Positions 1 to 13,173 of a stretch of DNA of 64,000 nt are shown here, in pieces. Below the pieces are notes generated by a model, which was given only the letters and a program-made list of their open reading frames with translations, ran no database searches and was not told where the DNA came from. This DNA is from Coleophoma eucalyptorum (Eukaryota > Ascomycota > Leotiomycetes > Helotiales > Dermateaceae): the NCBI GenBank assembly GCA_026120035.1, contig JALRME010000026.1:372001-436000 (forward strand). Direction: 5' to 3'. Both the position numbers and the translations under genes were made by a program. Each line of letters starts with the position of its first letter. Position 1 is the stretch's first letter.

Positions 1-2948
1 TAGTCTCAAGCTTCTTACCACTTGCAACTGCCGCAGGTCCTGCCGTAGCCGCATTTCTTCCTGGAGCATACATTGTTGAATTTGCGAGCGATTCTTCTCT
101 TGATAAGGTGCGCCCATTCCGAAGACCTTTCGGTGTAGCTTGCTAACTCTTCCAAAGTCGGAGTTTTTCTCCAATCTCACTTCCAGCAATGTGGTCGCCG
201 AGCCACGCGTGGAATTCAGCCATGAGTTGTTCCAAGGCGTTTCCTTCATGCTGGACTCTGTACAGGACAGTAAGGACACCGTTGAAATGATCCAGAATAT
301 GGGCATGGTGTCCAAGATATGGCCTGTGAGATTATATAGCAAGCCTGCAACACTTCTTGGTGTGGTTGACGAGCAGTATGCTAAAACCTCAGCCACGATC
401 GCTAAACGTGCTCTGGCGGATACATATTCGCCGCATGTGATGGGTGGCGTTGATAAACTCCATGAAGAAGGATACACCGGTGATGGTGTCTTCATAGGCA
501 TTGTAGACACGGGTGTTGATTACAACCATCCTGCACTTGGCGGTGGATTTGGTCCTGGTTATAAAGTTGTTGCTGGATACGACCTGGTAGGCGACGATTA
601 TACTGGCGACAACACGCCAATTCCTGATTCTGACCCGTAAGTTACCTTACATATCTCAGGGATCTCACGTGAACCCAGATCAGGAATAAAATTTCCGTTT
701 TAAAGATTGTTCCTCATGCCAGTTTTGAATGGCGCTAACATTCGTACTAGATTGGACTGTGATGGCCATGGTTCCCACGTATCTGGCATCATAGGTGCTT
801 CACCAAATGTTTATAACTTCACAGGTGTTGCACCAAATGCTACATTGGGGATGTGGAAAGTCTTTGGGTGCACTGGCGTCGTCAGTAATGATGTCCTGAT
901 TGCAGCCTTCAATATGGCATATGAAGCAGGTGTCGATCTCATCTCCTCGTCGATTGGCGGGTCATCTGGGTGGACCGAAGGTACTTCCTAGCTTCCTAGG
1001 CCACATTCTTTCAGATTGGCTAATGGCATTAGATGCATGGGATGTGGCAGTACAACGTATTCAAGAAAAGGGCGTGCCTTGTATCATTGCCGCTGGCAAT
1101 GACGGTGCTAATGGGCTTTTCGACACATCTACTGCTGCTGAGGGTATAGGTTCCATCGCTGTTGGCTCGATCGATAATATCAACGCTCCCGCTATATTGT
1201 ACAAGGTTGAATACACCGTCGATAACGGTACTGCCACAGATGCCTGGTATGCCTTGGGCTTCTACGGCGACTTTGGCGATATTACTGTACCTGTATATGC
1301 AGTCACTTTAGACGCCACTGTCACTGAAGATGCCTGCACGGCCCTACCAGACGATACTCCAGATCTTTCTGGATATGTGGTTTTGATCCGTCGTGGAGTT
1401 TGTACCTTTGATACGAAGATTGCGAATGTTGTAGCATTTGGCGCCACGAGAGTCATGTTTTATAACAATGTCGCAACAGCACTAACATCGCCAGGAGACT
1501 CTGTGGAAGATTTTCCAGTGGGTATGGTCTCTGCGGCCCAAGGAGCAACCTGGATCACTGCACTCGCAGCTGGCTCAATTATCGATATCACGTTCACAGC
1601 TTTGGAAAACACTGAACAGCAATTCACCGATGTAAGGATCGTAAGCTTTAATATAGTGCTTTAATAGTATGCTAATTGAAATAATAGGATCCGAATACCA
1701 TCACGGGTGGAAAGATGAGTACTTTCTCTTCTTGGGGACCTTCTTTTGAACTCTGGGTAAAGCCAGAGGTTTCAGCACCAGGAGGAAGCATTCTCTCAAC
1801 ATATCCTTTAGCCAAGGGTGGTTATGCTGTCGAGAGTGGTACATCAATGGCTACACCTTTTGTTGCAGGTTCCGTTGGGCTCATCATGCAAGTCAGAGGC
1901 ATGACTGCCTTGACACCCGATCTCATGACTTCAGTCCTGGCTTCGACTGCTGCTCCAGTGGACTTTAACGATGGCGCTACGACTTATGACTATCTAGCTC
2001 CAGTTATACAACAAGGAGGTATGTAGATTATAACATATGACTTACAAGATACTGACTATTGCAGGTGGACTCATCAATGCCTTTGCTGCCGCCCATACTA
2101 CAACACTCATTGACCTTGACAATATAGCGCTCAATGATACGTTCTACTTCGAGGAAAATCACTCTGTAACAATCTCCAATATTGGGAGCAGCTCTCAGAC
2201 GTATTCGTTCCAGAACTTGATCGCCGCAACTGCTTACACTCTTTCATCGGGTAGTATCTACCCAGATGCTTTCCCTCCCAATATTGCTTCTGGTGTGGCA
2301 GCTGGGGCAACGATTCAGTTCGAACCTAGCTCTTTGACTGTGGCAGCAGAGTCTTCTGCGGTTATGACCATGTCCTTTACTCTCCCAGCTGGCCTCGACC
2401 CTACTTTGATCCCAGTTTATAGTGGCTTTGTATCCATCAACGGCACGAATGGAGACTCTCTTTCCCTTCCATATGCTGGCGTTGCATGCAGCATGAAGGA
2501 TGTAGTCATTATGGACTATCCGGACGGATTCCCTTACATTGCAGCCTCCAATGATGCCAACCTCAATCCGATTGCTGGCAACAATACATTCATCCTTCCA
2601 AGTGTAAATACGACTACAAACTCCACTACCGGAGCTCCAACAGTTGTTTATGCCCTTGCGATGGGATCTCGAACTGTTAGAATCGATGTGGTTCCCGAGA
2701 ACGTACAGAACCTGACTACAATCCTTGGCCAGCAGGTTCTTGGTAGTATTGCAGGATACCCTGCCGAGCTTATCCCGAGAAACACTTTATTCACTGCAAT
2801 ATGGGATGGTATGTTAACTGATGGGACATACGCTCCGGCTGGCAATTATAAGCTCCTGGTTCGTGCGCTGAAGATCTTTGGTGATGCTGCTGATGCCGAT
2901 GATTATGAGAGTTATGACACTGAGTATTTTAGCATTAAATATGATTAG
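1..2948 (+). CDS. Secreted subtilisin-like serine protease (S8) with PA insert, 5' end missing
   Basis: Subtilisin-family endopeptidase, probably secreted. The N-terminus lies left of the window; the first visible codon starts at base 3, and the visible start is an Ala/Leu-rich stretch followed by PGAYIVEF, as found just after the signal peptide in this family. I read six exons: 1-107, 158-636, 751-980, 1033-1631, 1688-2018 and 2065-2948, joined by GT..AG introns of 46-114 bases. This gives about 877 residues. The catalytic Asp is at 506-508 (GIVDTGVDY), the His at 767-769 (DGHGSHVSG), the oxyanion Asn is in AAGNDG near 1097 and the Ser is at 1844-1846 (SGTSMATPF). The stretch between Asn and Ser (about 1200-1630, with LIRRGVCTFDTKI) fits a protease-associated domain. 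The last 295 residues fit the Fn3-like tail of Vpr-type and cuticle-degrading fungal subtilases. All triad residues are present, so it should be active. Exon junctions are by eye. Confidence 0.9.
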
Positions 2949-3451
2949 GGTGGGAAATGGATGTATGAAGGGCACTTTCTGTATAGTACATTTTGTGATG
3001 AACTTTAAACTCTCTATGATCACGTATATATGTCCCTTCGATCTGAACTCTATCATATACATTAGCCCAACACATTTCGAAAAGTTAAGCGAGCATTTTC
3101 CAAACCGCCAATATGTTTAGCAAATTTCGTTGCATGTGATCATGCAAAGCATTAAGCATTTCAGTGTTCGTATAAGTGTAGTTTTGCGATGAAAGATTCA
3201 TGGGGTCAGTAGAGGCGATATTGACCATGTAGAAGCAACAGTGAAGACTGCCACATGGACTCTGGTTTTCAACATATCTTATGGATTGACTCATTTGCTC
3301 TGAGGCCAGTTTCGCACCGACAGTCGCATTTAACAGGTTCGTACCATATTTATTGTACCTCATAATTTCAAATAGAAGTCACCCAATAATACAGTAGTGC
3401 AGATACCAAATCCAGCCAATTCCCGCCGGGCCCTTGCATGACTGCCCAAAT
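2949..3451. other. Convergent 3' intergenic region
   Basis: This stretch lies between the stop codons of the protease and the oppositely oriented permease. It should hold both 3' UTRs. One 92-codon minus-strand ORF (3085-3363) has no start context or recognisable motif, and I do not call it a gene. Confidence 0.6.
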
Positions 3452-5487
3452 CTAATGAGCAAATCTGAAATCCAGCCGCTTATTGCCTTCATCTTTCGTA
3501 GTGCTCAGGTATTCAACTCTCTCCTCCTCCGTCATAGCGTTCCAGATCTTATCCCGACTATTATTCCTCCAAACGTAATATGCCTTGGTGAACAAGTACA
3601 GAAAGATGTTCGCGGAACAGAGACCAACGAGTACGCGGTTCCCATTCCGGTATCGAGGCAAATCGCGGGCTTGGTAGATGTTGGATGCGATGATCGAGGA
3701 TGCCTGTACACACATGTTGTACATGGCTGCTGAGACTGTACGGGTTCGCACCGCGTTGGAATTTCGCGAGTTCCATGCTACTTGGATTGGATGACCTGCA
3801 AAGCTGTTAGTGATGGATGTACTTTGGGCAAGGAAGATTATAGCTGCTTACTATTTGGGTAGCTGAGAAGCGCTGTCAAGACACCCCAAGATGACCATTT
3901 ATTGATCTTAGTAGTATCGACCACGTATATATAGACGAGGAATGGCAGTACCCATATCTGGCCAATCATGGCCGTGAAGGTCAGTTCGCCCCAAACCTCT
4001 GCGACATACGTGACCCCTAGCATAGTGAACATATGGATGACCGTCCACGGAATGACCAGAAGATTAGTCTGGAAAGTGCCAAAGCCGAATCGTTTGAGGT
4101 TGAGAGTCAAGTATTGATTTATGGTTGTCATAGGCGTCTGGAAGGTGAGCCCAAGGAGGTACAGTGGCCATAGATCATAATCGCACAAGCTCTGCCACAG
4201 CAACTTCGGCGTAATGGGTTCGCGGTTGTGCATTCCTGACTTAGTTGGATCCTCGCGTATTACTCTGTTGACAATGATAGTTTCCTCGCTAATACTGTCG
4301 TCAGGAACTGGATTATTTCGTGTATCGCGCAATAAATCAACTTACCGAGCGGTAAACCAGCCATTCTTTCCACGCAATCTGCTGGCAGTTTGCGTAGGGC
4401 TGGGTGGCATAAGGACGAAAGATGCCAATCCAACAATCAAGGTAAGCAGTCCCTTCGATTATTAGCATAAACAACTCGCCTTTACGGGATGCCAATCTTA
4501 CCTCGATCAAGAAAAGCCATCTCCAACCCGAATGACCCTCTACACCTCTAAGGTGCAACAGACCGTAGGCAAGGAATGCAGCAACAACATCGGCAATACT
4601 CATTGCAGTCCAGAAGAATCCCAGCCGAAGTGATAGTTCGGAATGCTTGTAGAAGTACGATAAATACAAGATAACCTGCGAGAGCAGCGGTATTAGAACC
4701 TGTCTTGAGGGAAACTGGGTGTACTTAATGAACTTACGTCCGGAATGAAACCACCCTGCAGAATTCCCAGTAATGCTCGACAAGCTAAGAAGGTTGATCG
4801 ACCCTCGAGCCAGAATTGACAGGATGCAACAATTGACCATAGTACCAACTGCATAGGAATCCAACGATCTGGTCCCATCCATTTGGAAACCAGTTGAGAA
4901 GGGAGCTCGGCACATAGGAAAGACAATTTGAAGACAGTGTTTCCGAGATTGTAATCTGTTGCATTCACTCAGTCCTGTACAGGTGACCTAAAGTATTGGA
5001 GAAAGCAGGGAAACATACCATTGGTATTCATCCCTAATTCCTTGAGAAAGTTATCGGTCAAAGCCTGCTGAAGATTTGATCGATCCAATTCCAAAGCCAT
5101 GAACATGATGCAAGCCCAGACCATGATTCTAAGGTCGATCTTTCTAACCAGTTTGTGCTCTTCGCCCCACGTCCACCTTTCAGAAGGGTCGAACCGGTGA
5201 ATATTCTCCCATGATGCTGGTGGCTGGTACTCCTTAGCTGTATCTTGATCATCGAATACTGAGGGTTGAGTTGCAATTGCATTAGAATCAATGGTTTTAC
5301 CGCGTTGGAACCAAAAGCGTTTTTCGGTGTTTGGTACACCGAGAGGAAGGATGATGGTCTCTTCGGACTTTGCGGTAACGGGCTGTCCTTTCAGGTTATC
5401 TGAGGAGTCATGCGTACTGTCACTGCTCGAACTTTGTACTTCAATTCTTCCATTCAATGGAACGCTTTTTGCAAGCGCGGTCGACAT
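3452..5487 (-). CDS. MFS permease, allantoate/Seo1/Dal5 (anion:cation symporter) family
   Basis: Plasma-membrane transporter of the major facilitator superfamily, anion:cation symporter group (Dal5 allantoate, Fen2 pantothenate, Vht1 biotin, Seo1 sulfur compounds). Six exons on the minus strand, 5487-5019, 4955-4738, 4675-4502, 4452-4346, 4294-3852 and 3795-3452, encode 584 residues. All introns are 49-63 bases and GT..AG. Hallmarks are a long hydrophilic N-terminus; [20 protein letters not shown] leading into the first membrane helix with the DRSN element; the loop [36 protein letters not shown] at helices 5-6; and the C-terminal [12 protein letters not shown]. The reading frame is intact. 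It is transcribed away from a decayed TauD-like dioxygenase, which favours a sulfonate or other organosulfur substrate. Sequence alone cannot separate this from other substrates of the family. Confidence 0.92.
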
Positions 5488-6760
5488 TTTGTCAGTTGTT
5501 GAAAGCTCAGGATGACTCCTCGACTTGATTTGATTCTTGCTTCTACAGACTCACCTATTTATAATGCTCTATTTTTATGGATTCCCGTGCGCCAATTCTC
5601 AGAGTTTTCAAGGTGGCACTTAAACCTTGTGGCGACAAGCCATGCCCAGCCAAAACAGATTTCGTGATTTACAGCCACTATCACCACAAAAGCAATACTG
5701 AACATTGATCTTGTGCCCAGAAGCACTCGGTGGTCTTGAATAGTGGGACTAGTTCTGGTACCGATAGATAATCCATATTTAAACTCTTGGCTATCAGGTG
5801 GTGTGCTTGCTCCGTCCTTGACCCGGACGCAAGGAAATCTTGGCAGCATTTGCAAAGAAACGCGCTATATAGTGTAAATCATGATATTACAAGATAATGC
5901 GAAGGAAAATAACTTAAAGTAAACGGAGGGCATTAATTCAATCGACCTAGACTCATCTTCCAAATAACATCGTACGTTTAATCATCTAAACCCCCAATAA
6001 CCTCGCTTGTAAGGAATACTTTCCGTGTAGCAAGAGAAGGTGGCCGTGTCATCTGCTTTCTGTGATTCGGCTGTCAATGTAATACTCAAGAGATCATTAT
6101 GAGAATAGTTATAAGAATTGAACTGATTCTAAAGATTTCCATACTAAATTGGAACGTAACAATATGAAATCAGTTGTGGGAATACCGAAAATATGGTGGT
6201 ATAGGCTAGGATTGTCTGAAATTACTTGAGTTATTGACAAACCCATACCCCCAAAATCTCCAGATATCGAATCTGGAGCCAATAAAAAGAACCGTAGACT
6301 AGATGCGGCCACTTTACCATTATCTTGTGTTCATTAGTGGCTTCGAATCATTCATTCCTGATCAGCAAATCCGTCACTTCGCATAAGACCAGCAAAATGC
6401 ATCAACCAAGCATATAAGACACCTTATCCGCACTGCGCACGCAATAACTAGGTATACTTTCGAATATCCTTATCTTATGCCATCAGAAGCCAAAGTGGAA
6501 GATGCTAGGGACCTTCAGGACTTGAACTGTCTTGGTGTGCATGGAGGTTGCGGGATGTGCAGTCGCGAAGCTGATTTCGCAATCGTCTGCCGAATGGCAT
6601 CATCATCCATACACTGTGGACTCCCCAAGTTGCAAACCATATCCCCACTAGAGAACAGAAGAAGCGGCCTGATTCAATCGCAGCGAAATCACCCAATTGA
6701 ATTGCGTCATAAGAAGATTATCTTTCACACGTGTACAGAATATATTCATACCAATGCACA
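5488..6760. promoter_or_regulatory. Divergent intergenic region between permease and TauD pseudogene
   Basis: About 1.27 kb separates the permease start from the dioxygenase remnant, so both promoters must lie here. The region is AT-rich. Short ORFs (for example 6477-6785) have no family signal. An 8-base palindrome with a CACGTG core lies at 6727-6734, 27 bases before the dioxygenase ATG. I found no clear copy of the Cys3/MetR-type site ATGRYRYCAT by eye. Confidence 0.45.
6727..6734. promoter_or_regulatory. ACACGTGT palindrome (CACGTG E-box core)
   Basis: The CACGTG core at 6728-6733 sits inside an 8-base palindrome just upstream of the TauD-like start codon. CACGTG is the binding site of Cbf1-type bHLH factors, which control sulfur genes in yeast. 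A function here is inferred only from position; such a 6-mer also occurs by chance. Confidence 0.25.
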
Positions 6761-8148
6761 ATGGCTCCAAGAAGGAACCTTATAGTCAGGGCCGCTTTAC
6801 TTTGGTACATAGAAAGTATACGGAACGAGTCTCTAGCAAATTTAACTGAACTCGGGAAAACATTACTCCCTCTGTTGCAGAAACATCTAATTCCTTCCTC
6901 CGAATCAGATATTCAAGCGAAACTGGCACCGATATTAGATTTCAACGAAAAGAAAACTTCCGAGCTGCCCTCCAACAAGAATCGAAATGAATCTCCCTTG
7001 AAGCTTACTGGTGCTCTTGAAAAGTTCGAAAGCTTTGATGTGACTCCAATTATCGGTAGAGAATACATAGATGGCAATTTGAAAGAATGGCTTCGAGCTC
7101 CCAGTTAAGACGAGATTTTTCGTGACTTAGCGATTACAAGTAAGTATAAAGTTATCCAGTAACACAGCATGCTAGCTAAAGACTAATATTTACCTTTTCC
7201 ACACCATAGTCTCCCAAAGAGGGGTAGTCTTCTTCCGAAAGCAGGATGACGTTGACAACGACCCCCAAAAAGAGCTTGTTCAGCGCCTTGGGGAGCTCTC
7301 TGGCAAGCCGAAGAGTTCAGGGCTTCACATCCATCCAGTCGCCAACGCTGGCTGTGAGCTGGGTGGTAAAGATGACGAGATCAGTGTCATCTCGTCCGAG
7401 CAGGCGAGAAAGATCCACCGCAACACCTTTGGGAATATAGACGGCAAGAAACAGAGTTCTAAGGGAGAAGTGGCACTCTGACATCACTTCTGAGCCAATC
7501 CCAAATGACTACGACTTGCTCAGACTTACACAGTTGCCAAAATCAGGCGGCGGTAAGTAGCTCATACTGATTTTATGGATATTGTTAACTCAAGAATCCA
7601 GACACTCTGTGGGTTTCAGAGTATGAGGTATATGATCGGCTTTCAGCCCTAGTACAAAAATTCATAGAAGCCTCACAGCGACATGTGTACAGCCAGGCTT
7701 CAATAAGGCCGCGGAAGAAGGTGGCTTCAAGATCTACAGCGAGACAAGAGGAGCGCCAGAGAATGTCGGCGAAGTCCTCGAAGCAATCCACCCTGTGGTG
7801 AGAACCAATCCGGTTACTGGCTGGAAGTCCGTCTTCGCTGTAGGTCAACATGTTCAGCGAATCAATGATGTAATCGAATCCGAGAGTAGGAGCTTGCTGG
7901 ATTGGTTCTTGAAGCTTGTTACCGGGAATCATGACTTGCAGGTCAGACACCGTTGGCAAAACGAGAATGGCCTGGCTATCTGGGATAATAGATCTGTATA
8001 TCATGCAGCCACACCCGACTATATTGGCAAAGGACTAGGTGAACGTACTGGGCAGCGTGCTGTGGGCTTAGGTGAGAGACCTTATCTTGACCCGAACAGC
8101 ACTGGCAGGAGAGAGGCTTTGGAAGCTGCGGCGGCTGCTAATTGCTGA
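6761..8148 (+). pseudogene. TauD/TfdA-like alpha-ketoglutarate sulfonate dioxygenase, disrupted
   Basis: Remnant of an Fe(II)/2-oxoglutarate dioxygenase of the TauD family (relatives include yeast Jlp1, which releases sulfite from sulfonates). Exons 6761-7139, 7210-7552 and 7602-8148 align in order with the family: LKLTGALEKFESFDVTPIIG, then SQRGVVFFRKQD, ELVQRLGELSGKP and GLHIHPVANAG. The metal-binding HxD is in WHSDIT (about 7471-7488), the distal His is in DNRSVYHAATPDY, and the 2-oxoglutarate Arg is in QRAVGLGERPYLDP. Three lesions break it. An in-frame TAA at 7106-7108 lies inside the otherwise continuous LRAPS..DEIFRDLAIT segment. An extra base near 7470 puts WHSD out of frame with the preceding KKQSSKGE. 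A missing base near 7670 separates EYEVYDRL from ATCVQPGFNKAAEE. Splice sites and iron ligands are preserved, so decay looks recent. Sequencing error could explain one lesion but hardly all three. The N-terminal 60 residues do not match the family and the true start is uncertain. Confidence 0.87.
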
Positions 8149-9167
8149 AAGATTGAATGTCTCAGGAATTTGAATATTCTAGCAGATGTTCTAGCTGATC
8201 GGGATGCATAAACACATACTTAGACTTGCTTCATCAGAAGTTTCCGCGCAAGTTGAGGCATTGGCAGATAAACTATGCTCTCAATCCCCAGGGACGCGAA
8301 AGCAAAGAAGCAAATAGAATAGATGTCTCATACACTCTGAGCAAAATTAGTTATGGACGTTTGTAAAGTATAGAATCGATTAGTTTGTTGTACAGGATTG
8401 AGCTTGGGGTAAGAGTTAAATTGCGAGTTGCAAAACCATTTCCTTTTCCTCGCTTATTCGCGAGGAGGGTTAATCGTCCCAAACCATACCTTATTCCAAA
8501 AGAAAATCAATCAGACAAGATGCGACTACTTCGTATAAAACCTTTTGAATTATTGCCTTAGGTCTTCTCCAGATCTTATGTACGAATAAAGTCTAGATAT
8601 CTACGTGTTTCTAACATTGGATATATGTTGTGTGACTAAATTCTTAGTCGTAAACTGATTAAATTGAACAAGTCTGGAGATTTCAAATGTAGCCCCAAAG
8701 ACCGATCTAGTGAGAGTAAGAAACAAAACGAGGCAATTCAGACGAGATCTGAGGGGGAAAGAAAGCAAAGCCTTGGGACTATGGCACAGATATCACACAC
8801 CCATGAAGCTTATTCAAGACATGGTATCAAAGAACTTACAAGCCTAGCTTGTGGGGCTTCTTAGTTTTGATAAGTGTACAACCTGTGCATAAATATAAAG
8901 CTCTGAAATGCCATACAGAACGCAGATCTGTAAACACACGTATCAGCCCTTATACACCCAGGCTGTAACGACTGTAGCGAAGCTATGGTCAGAGGAAACC
9001 TTTCCGATGCTCTCTGAGATTAAATAACGAGTGAGAAGGAAGGCCATATATATGAAGGAATAGCGAGGTCGTTGCGAAATTAAATGCACGGTGCTACAAT
9101 TATATACTATTGAGTTTATCCTAAGCGGAAAGATTCTGTCTTGAAATTCTCTAAATAAGCTTCAATT
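8149..9167. other. Gene-free interval between pseudogene and lipase
   Basis: About 1 kb of AT-rich sequence. It should contain the 3' ends of both flanking loci, which converge here. The only ORF above 60 codons on the plus strand (8664-8864) shows no motif and I reject it. No repeat or RNA gene is seen. Confidence 0.5.
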
Positions 9168-11521
9168 CTATTCTTCTAGAATCGCTAATTCTTTCTTGAC
9201 ATCATCCACTTCAAGGCTTGGTGTTGGTAGGGGAAAGAGATTCCTCGTTTGAGCGTCATCCTCGTCCCCATCATCTTCAGTCCCGCTCTCAGCACCAGCA
9301 TCACTCTCCTCTGTAGCTGTTGCAGTCTCAGTCCCCTCACCTTTACGCAAAAGACTCTTGAGGTCATCTTCACTCATGATACTTTCAATACTGCCGCGTC
9401 TCACCCCAACGCGAGTCTGTCTACGGCCACGCTCGATGCATCGCTCTAACTGAAGGCGGTTGGCGATGAACTTCAGCTTAGGGAAGGCACTCTGCTGACC
9501 GACGTGGAGCATACGTGCCAACTGTTTTGGAGTAGGATCAGATAGAATGCGCCAGAAGTCCGAGATAATAGAACGTGGCCAAATAGTGATGGTGCCACTG
9601 AATTGTTGCAGCCAAATCTCAGACCAGTCCTGGCCGAGTGGTCGAGGGAGAAGCTCGAGATGTCGGACCACTTTGAGCCATTTATTGAGGTCTAGCTTGA
9701 GATATTGCTCCGTTGCACTTCCGAGAAATCCTCCACGCCACCCACGGCCTCGACGGTGGGTTACTGGTTGTCCGACTGAACCCCTGGAGGAGAAGAAGAA
9801 TAGATTGATGTGTGGATTGACTTGTGAGACAATGCTAAAATTGACGTTGAAGTGAAGATTGAGTGCTTTGAGAGGGATATCAGTCCGTAGGCTGCCATCC
9901 TTCCATTTGTGTCCAAATGAATATGGAACTAATTCTCCGTCTCGAGTTTTCATCATTAGAACGACAGGGTTTAGGATACCAGGTACTGCGGCAGATGCTA
10001 AGACTGCAGACCAGATAACACAGTCCGGACTTGTGAGATAGTTGGTCAAGATAGTTGGAGAATGCTAGAGATCATTAGTAGAATCCCAAACGTTTTCGCA
10101 TCAAACTTACGGGATCAGCAGGGACACAAGAAACATTTAGGATCCTTCCAGTTCTTTCATATGCCTCCTTAAAAGTCATGCTACCCCTCGTAAACCAACT
10201 AGACTTCTTCGCCCACTCCAAGCTATCGAATCTTGCCCCTGTCTTCCACCACCTTGGGCCCCAAGTCGAGAATGGCTCCGAACATGCAGTGATACGACCA
10301 GCAAGAGCTGGCACAAGTAATGCCTTCAACTCATCATTGGTGCGAGTGGCAACCAAAGCCGCAACCAATGCTCCGCCTGATGTCCCTGTGATTACGTCTG
10401 GCAAGAGATTCGCATCTAACAGAGCCTTGACAACCCCAAAGTGATAATAAGCAAACGAAGCACCACCAGATAGACAAAGAGCTGTTCGTCCGAAATTGGT
10501 ATGCATTCTTTTGAAGAGTGTCCGTTTCTCTTCTTGACCCAGATGCTCTGTAGTGGAGAGAATAGTTATCCCTTTCTCAACTAGAAATATGTCAATATTT
10601 TCAACTTAGTATTCTTATCAAGTACTTACGTTCATCGACAAATTCCTGAACCAGATTTTTGGTTCCGTAATACGTCTGGGAATACAACCGCGCATTCTCA
10701 ACACCCACAAAATTACTCTTTACACAAGCCTCTACAAGGCTCTTTAAATCCTCCACAGCCTTTTCGCTAGCCTTAGCTGCAATAGGTCCAGCACTTTTCT
10801 CTGCGGCTTCGATACGTCTCGTACATCTTTTAATTTGGTCCAAAACTCTTCGGACTGTCTTTGAATCATAATATGCATAAGCATCTTCCTTCTTCCACTT
10901 CTCATTACCTAGGAATTCATCCATTTCATTAGCTGCCGCAACCCAATCGCCATAGTTCGTGGTAGCATGTAGCTTTGCCCTAAGATTGTTCCTCTTTCCC
11001 CGCCATGCAACAAAATACTCGTACATCCAGATATAAAGCCTAGTTGCGAGATATGATAACCCCAGCCCACTGACCCAAGCTAGAACAATTCCTAAGAATG
11101 GATATTTCAGCAGGGTGTATAGATATCCCTCTCGCGTCTCGTCCCGACTTCGTCTGGGAGCTCTCTTGGACTTCCTCCCCTTCCCTTTCCTACCCCTACC
11201 CTTAGGCGTAACAGGTGCCCAGTCATTTTGTGCTGTGATAAAAAGACTCTCTTTATTACCAGGCCCAGTACCACCATTTGGTCCAAATGTGGCAAGACTT
11301 CCTCTCCTCCCAGAATTCACACTCGCAGGACTTGTCAAACCTCCGTTCCCCAATAAATCATCGGTGCTAGGTGAAGGATCTGGTGCGCAGAGAGCTGTCG
11401 CAAATGCTTGTAGATGCGTATCAGGCAGGAATTCACGATTGAAGTCAGGGAGTAGTGATTCATCGTAGCTCTCTGCAGAGAGTGGCGAAGGGCCATCACT
11501 CTCGTGGCTTAAGTCGGCCAT
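9168..11521 (-). CDS. Patatin-like phospholipase / triacylglycerol lipase (Tgl3/4/5 family)
   Basis: Lipid-body or membrane-associated acylhydrolase of the patatin family, of the kind that mobilises triacylglycerol (yeast Tgl3, Tgl4, Tgl5). Three exons on the minus strand, 11521-10630, 10580-10111 and 10064-9168, encode 752 residues, with introns of 49 and 46 bases. The N-terminal 100 residues are Ser/Gly/Pro-rich and disordered, followed by a basic patch (KGRGRKGKGRKSKRAPR) and a hydrophobic segment (YPFLGIVLAWVSGLGLSYLA). The patatin domain follows: oxyanion loop CLSGGASFAYYHFG, nucleophile elbow GTSGG, and the dyad Asp in WKDGSLRTDIP. ASAAVPGILNPVVLM matches the family core. The C-terminus is acidic with a Glu/Asp/Thr tract. 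The catalytic Ser-Asp dyad is complete. Substrate (triacylglycerol or lysophospholipid) is inferred from the family. Confidence 0.93.
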
Positions 11522-12200
11522 TCTCGCGCGCCTTGGTCGTTATCTTTGGGTTTCCCTGTCTTGAAGCTCTCTATAGACTCGAATTCGGTGTAAGAGGTTA
11601 TAGTTGGACGTCAGTATGCATCTGCGGATCTTCATGCAGCCGTGGCTGTTTTCGCGCGCATGTGCTATGCTGTACGTTTGTTGAGAACAGGAGCTCTAGG
11701 ATTATGACGCACTTGGAAACTCGGTTGGGAACATGATGCCGAAATGGTCATGCTGAAGACGGACACAGGTTGGAGAATCTGGGCCTGCTCGGATCCTTTG
11801 CTATGTTCTATCTTACCTTCACATCCTTCATATGATAGCTTTCATCTATGTCTCGTATTGCACATGTCATTTAGTGAAACAATTTACAAGCAGATGACAA
11901 ACGAGGCTGACGTTCCTCGAAACGCCATATCCCTGAGCCATCTCCTCAAAATGCTAGCCTTGCGAAGATTACACTTCACTTGAAATCTATGGAAAGACAA
12001 AAACGAGTATTTTATCGCGATACTATGCTGGGTACAAACAAGACAGGCCAAGGAAGAAAGTCGAGGAAACTCCATAAGGCTTCCTCCTATGGCCAAAGTG
12101 GCATGAAAAACGACCTTTGTAAACTCCTGCCCATCGTTGCGCTCTCTACTGGAAACTTCTCTGCCTTTCGTCCCCAAATGCTTCGTCTTTCGTACATCAT
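11522..12200. other. Intergenic: lipase promoter and SAR1 3' region
   Basis: This interval lies upstream of the lipase ATG and downstream of the SAR1 stop, both on the minus strand. A GCGCGC run occurs just before the lipase start. The ORFs seen on both strands (11744-11983, 11884-12222) are overlapping, motif-free and rejected. Confidence 0.5.

Positions 12201-13173
<973 letters not shown>

Noticed and set aside
3085..3363. 92-codon minus-strand ORF between protease and permease
   Set aside because: No motif, no partner exons, and it lies where two 3' UTRs should be. Cys- and Asn-rich composition alone is not evidence.
7106..7108. Repeat-induced point mutation as cause of the TauD decay
   Set aside because: The stop looks like a C-to-A change and the other two lesions are indels; no excess of C-to-T changes is apparent.
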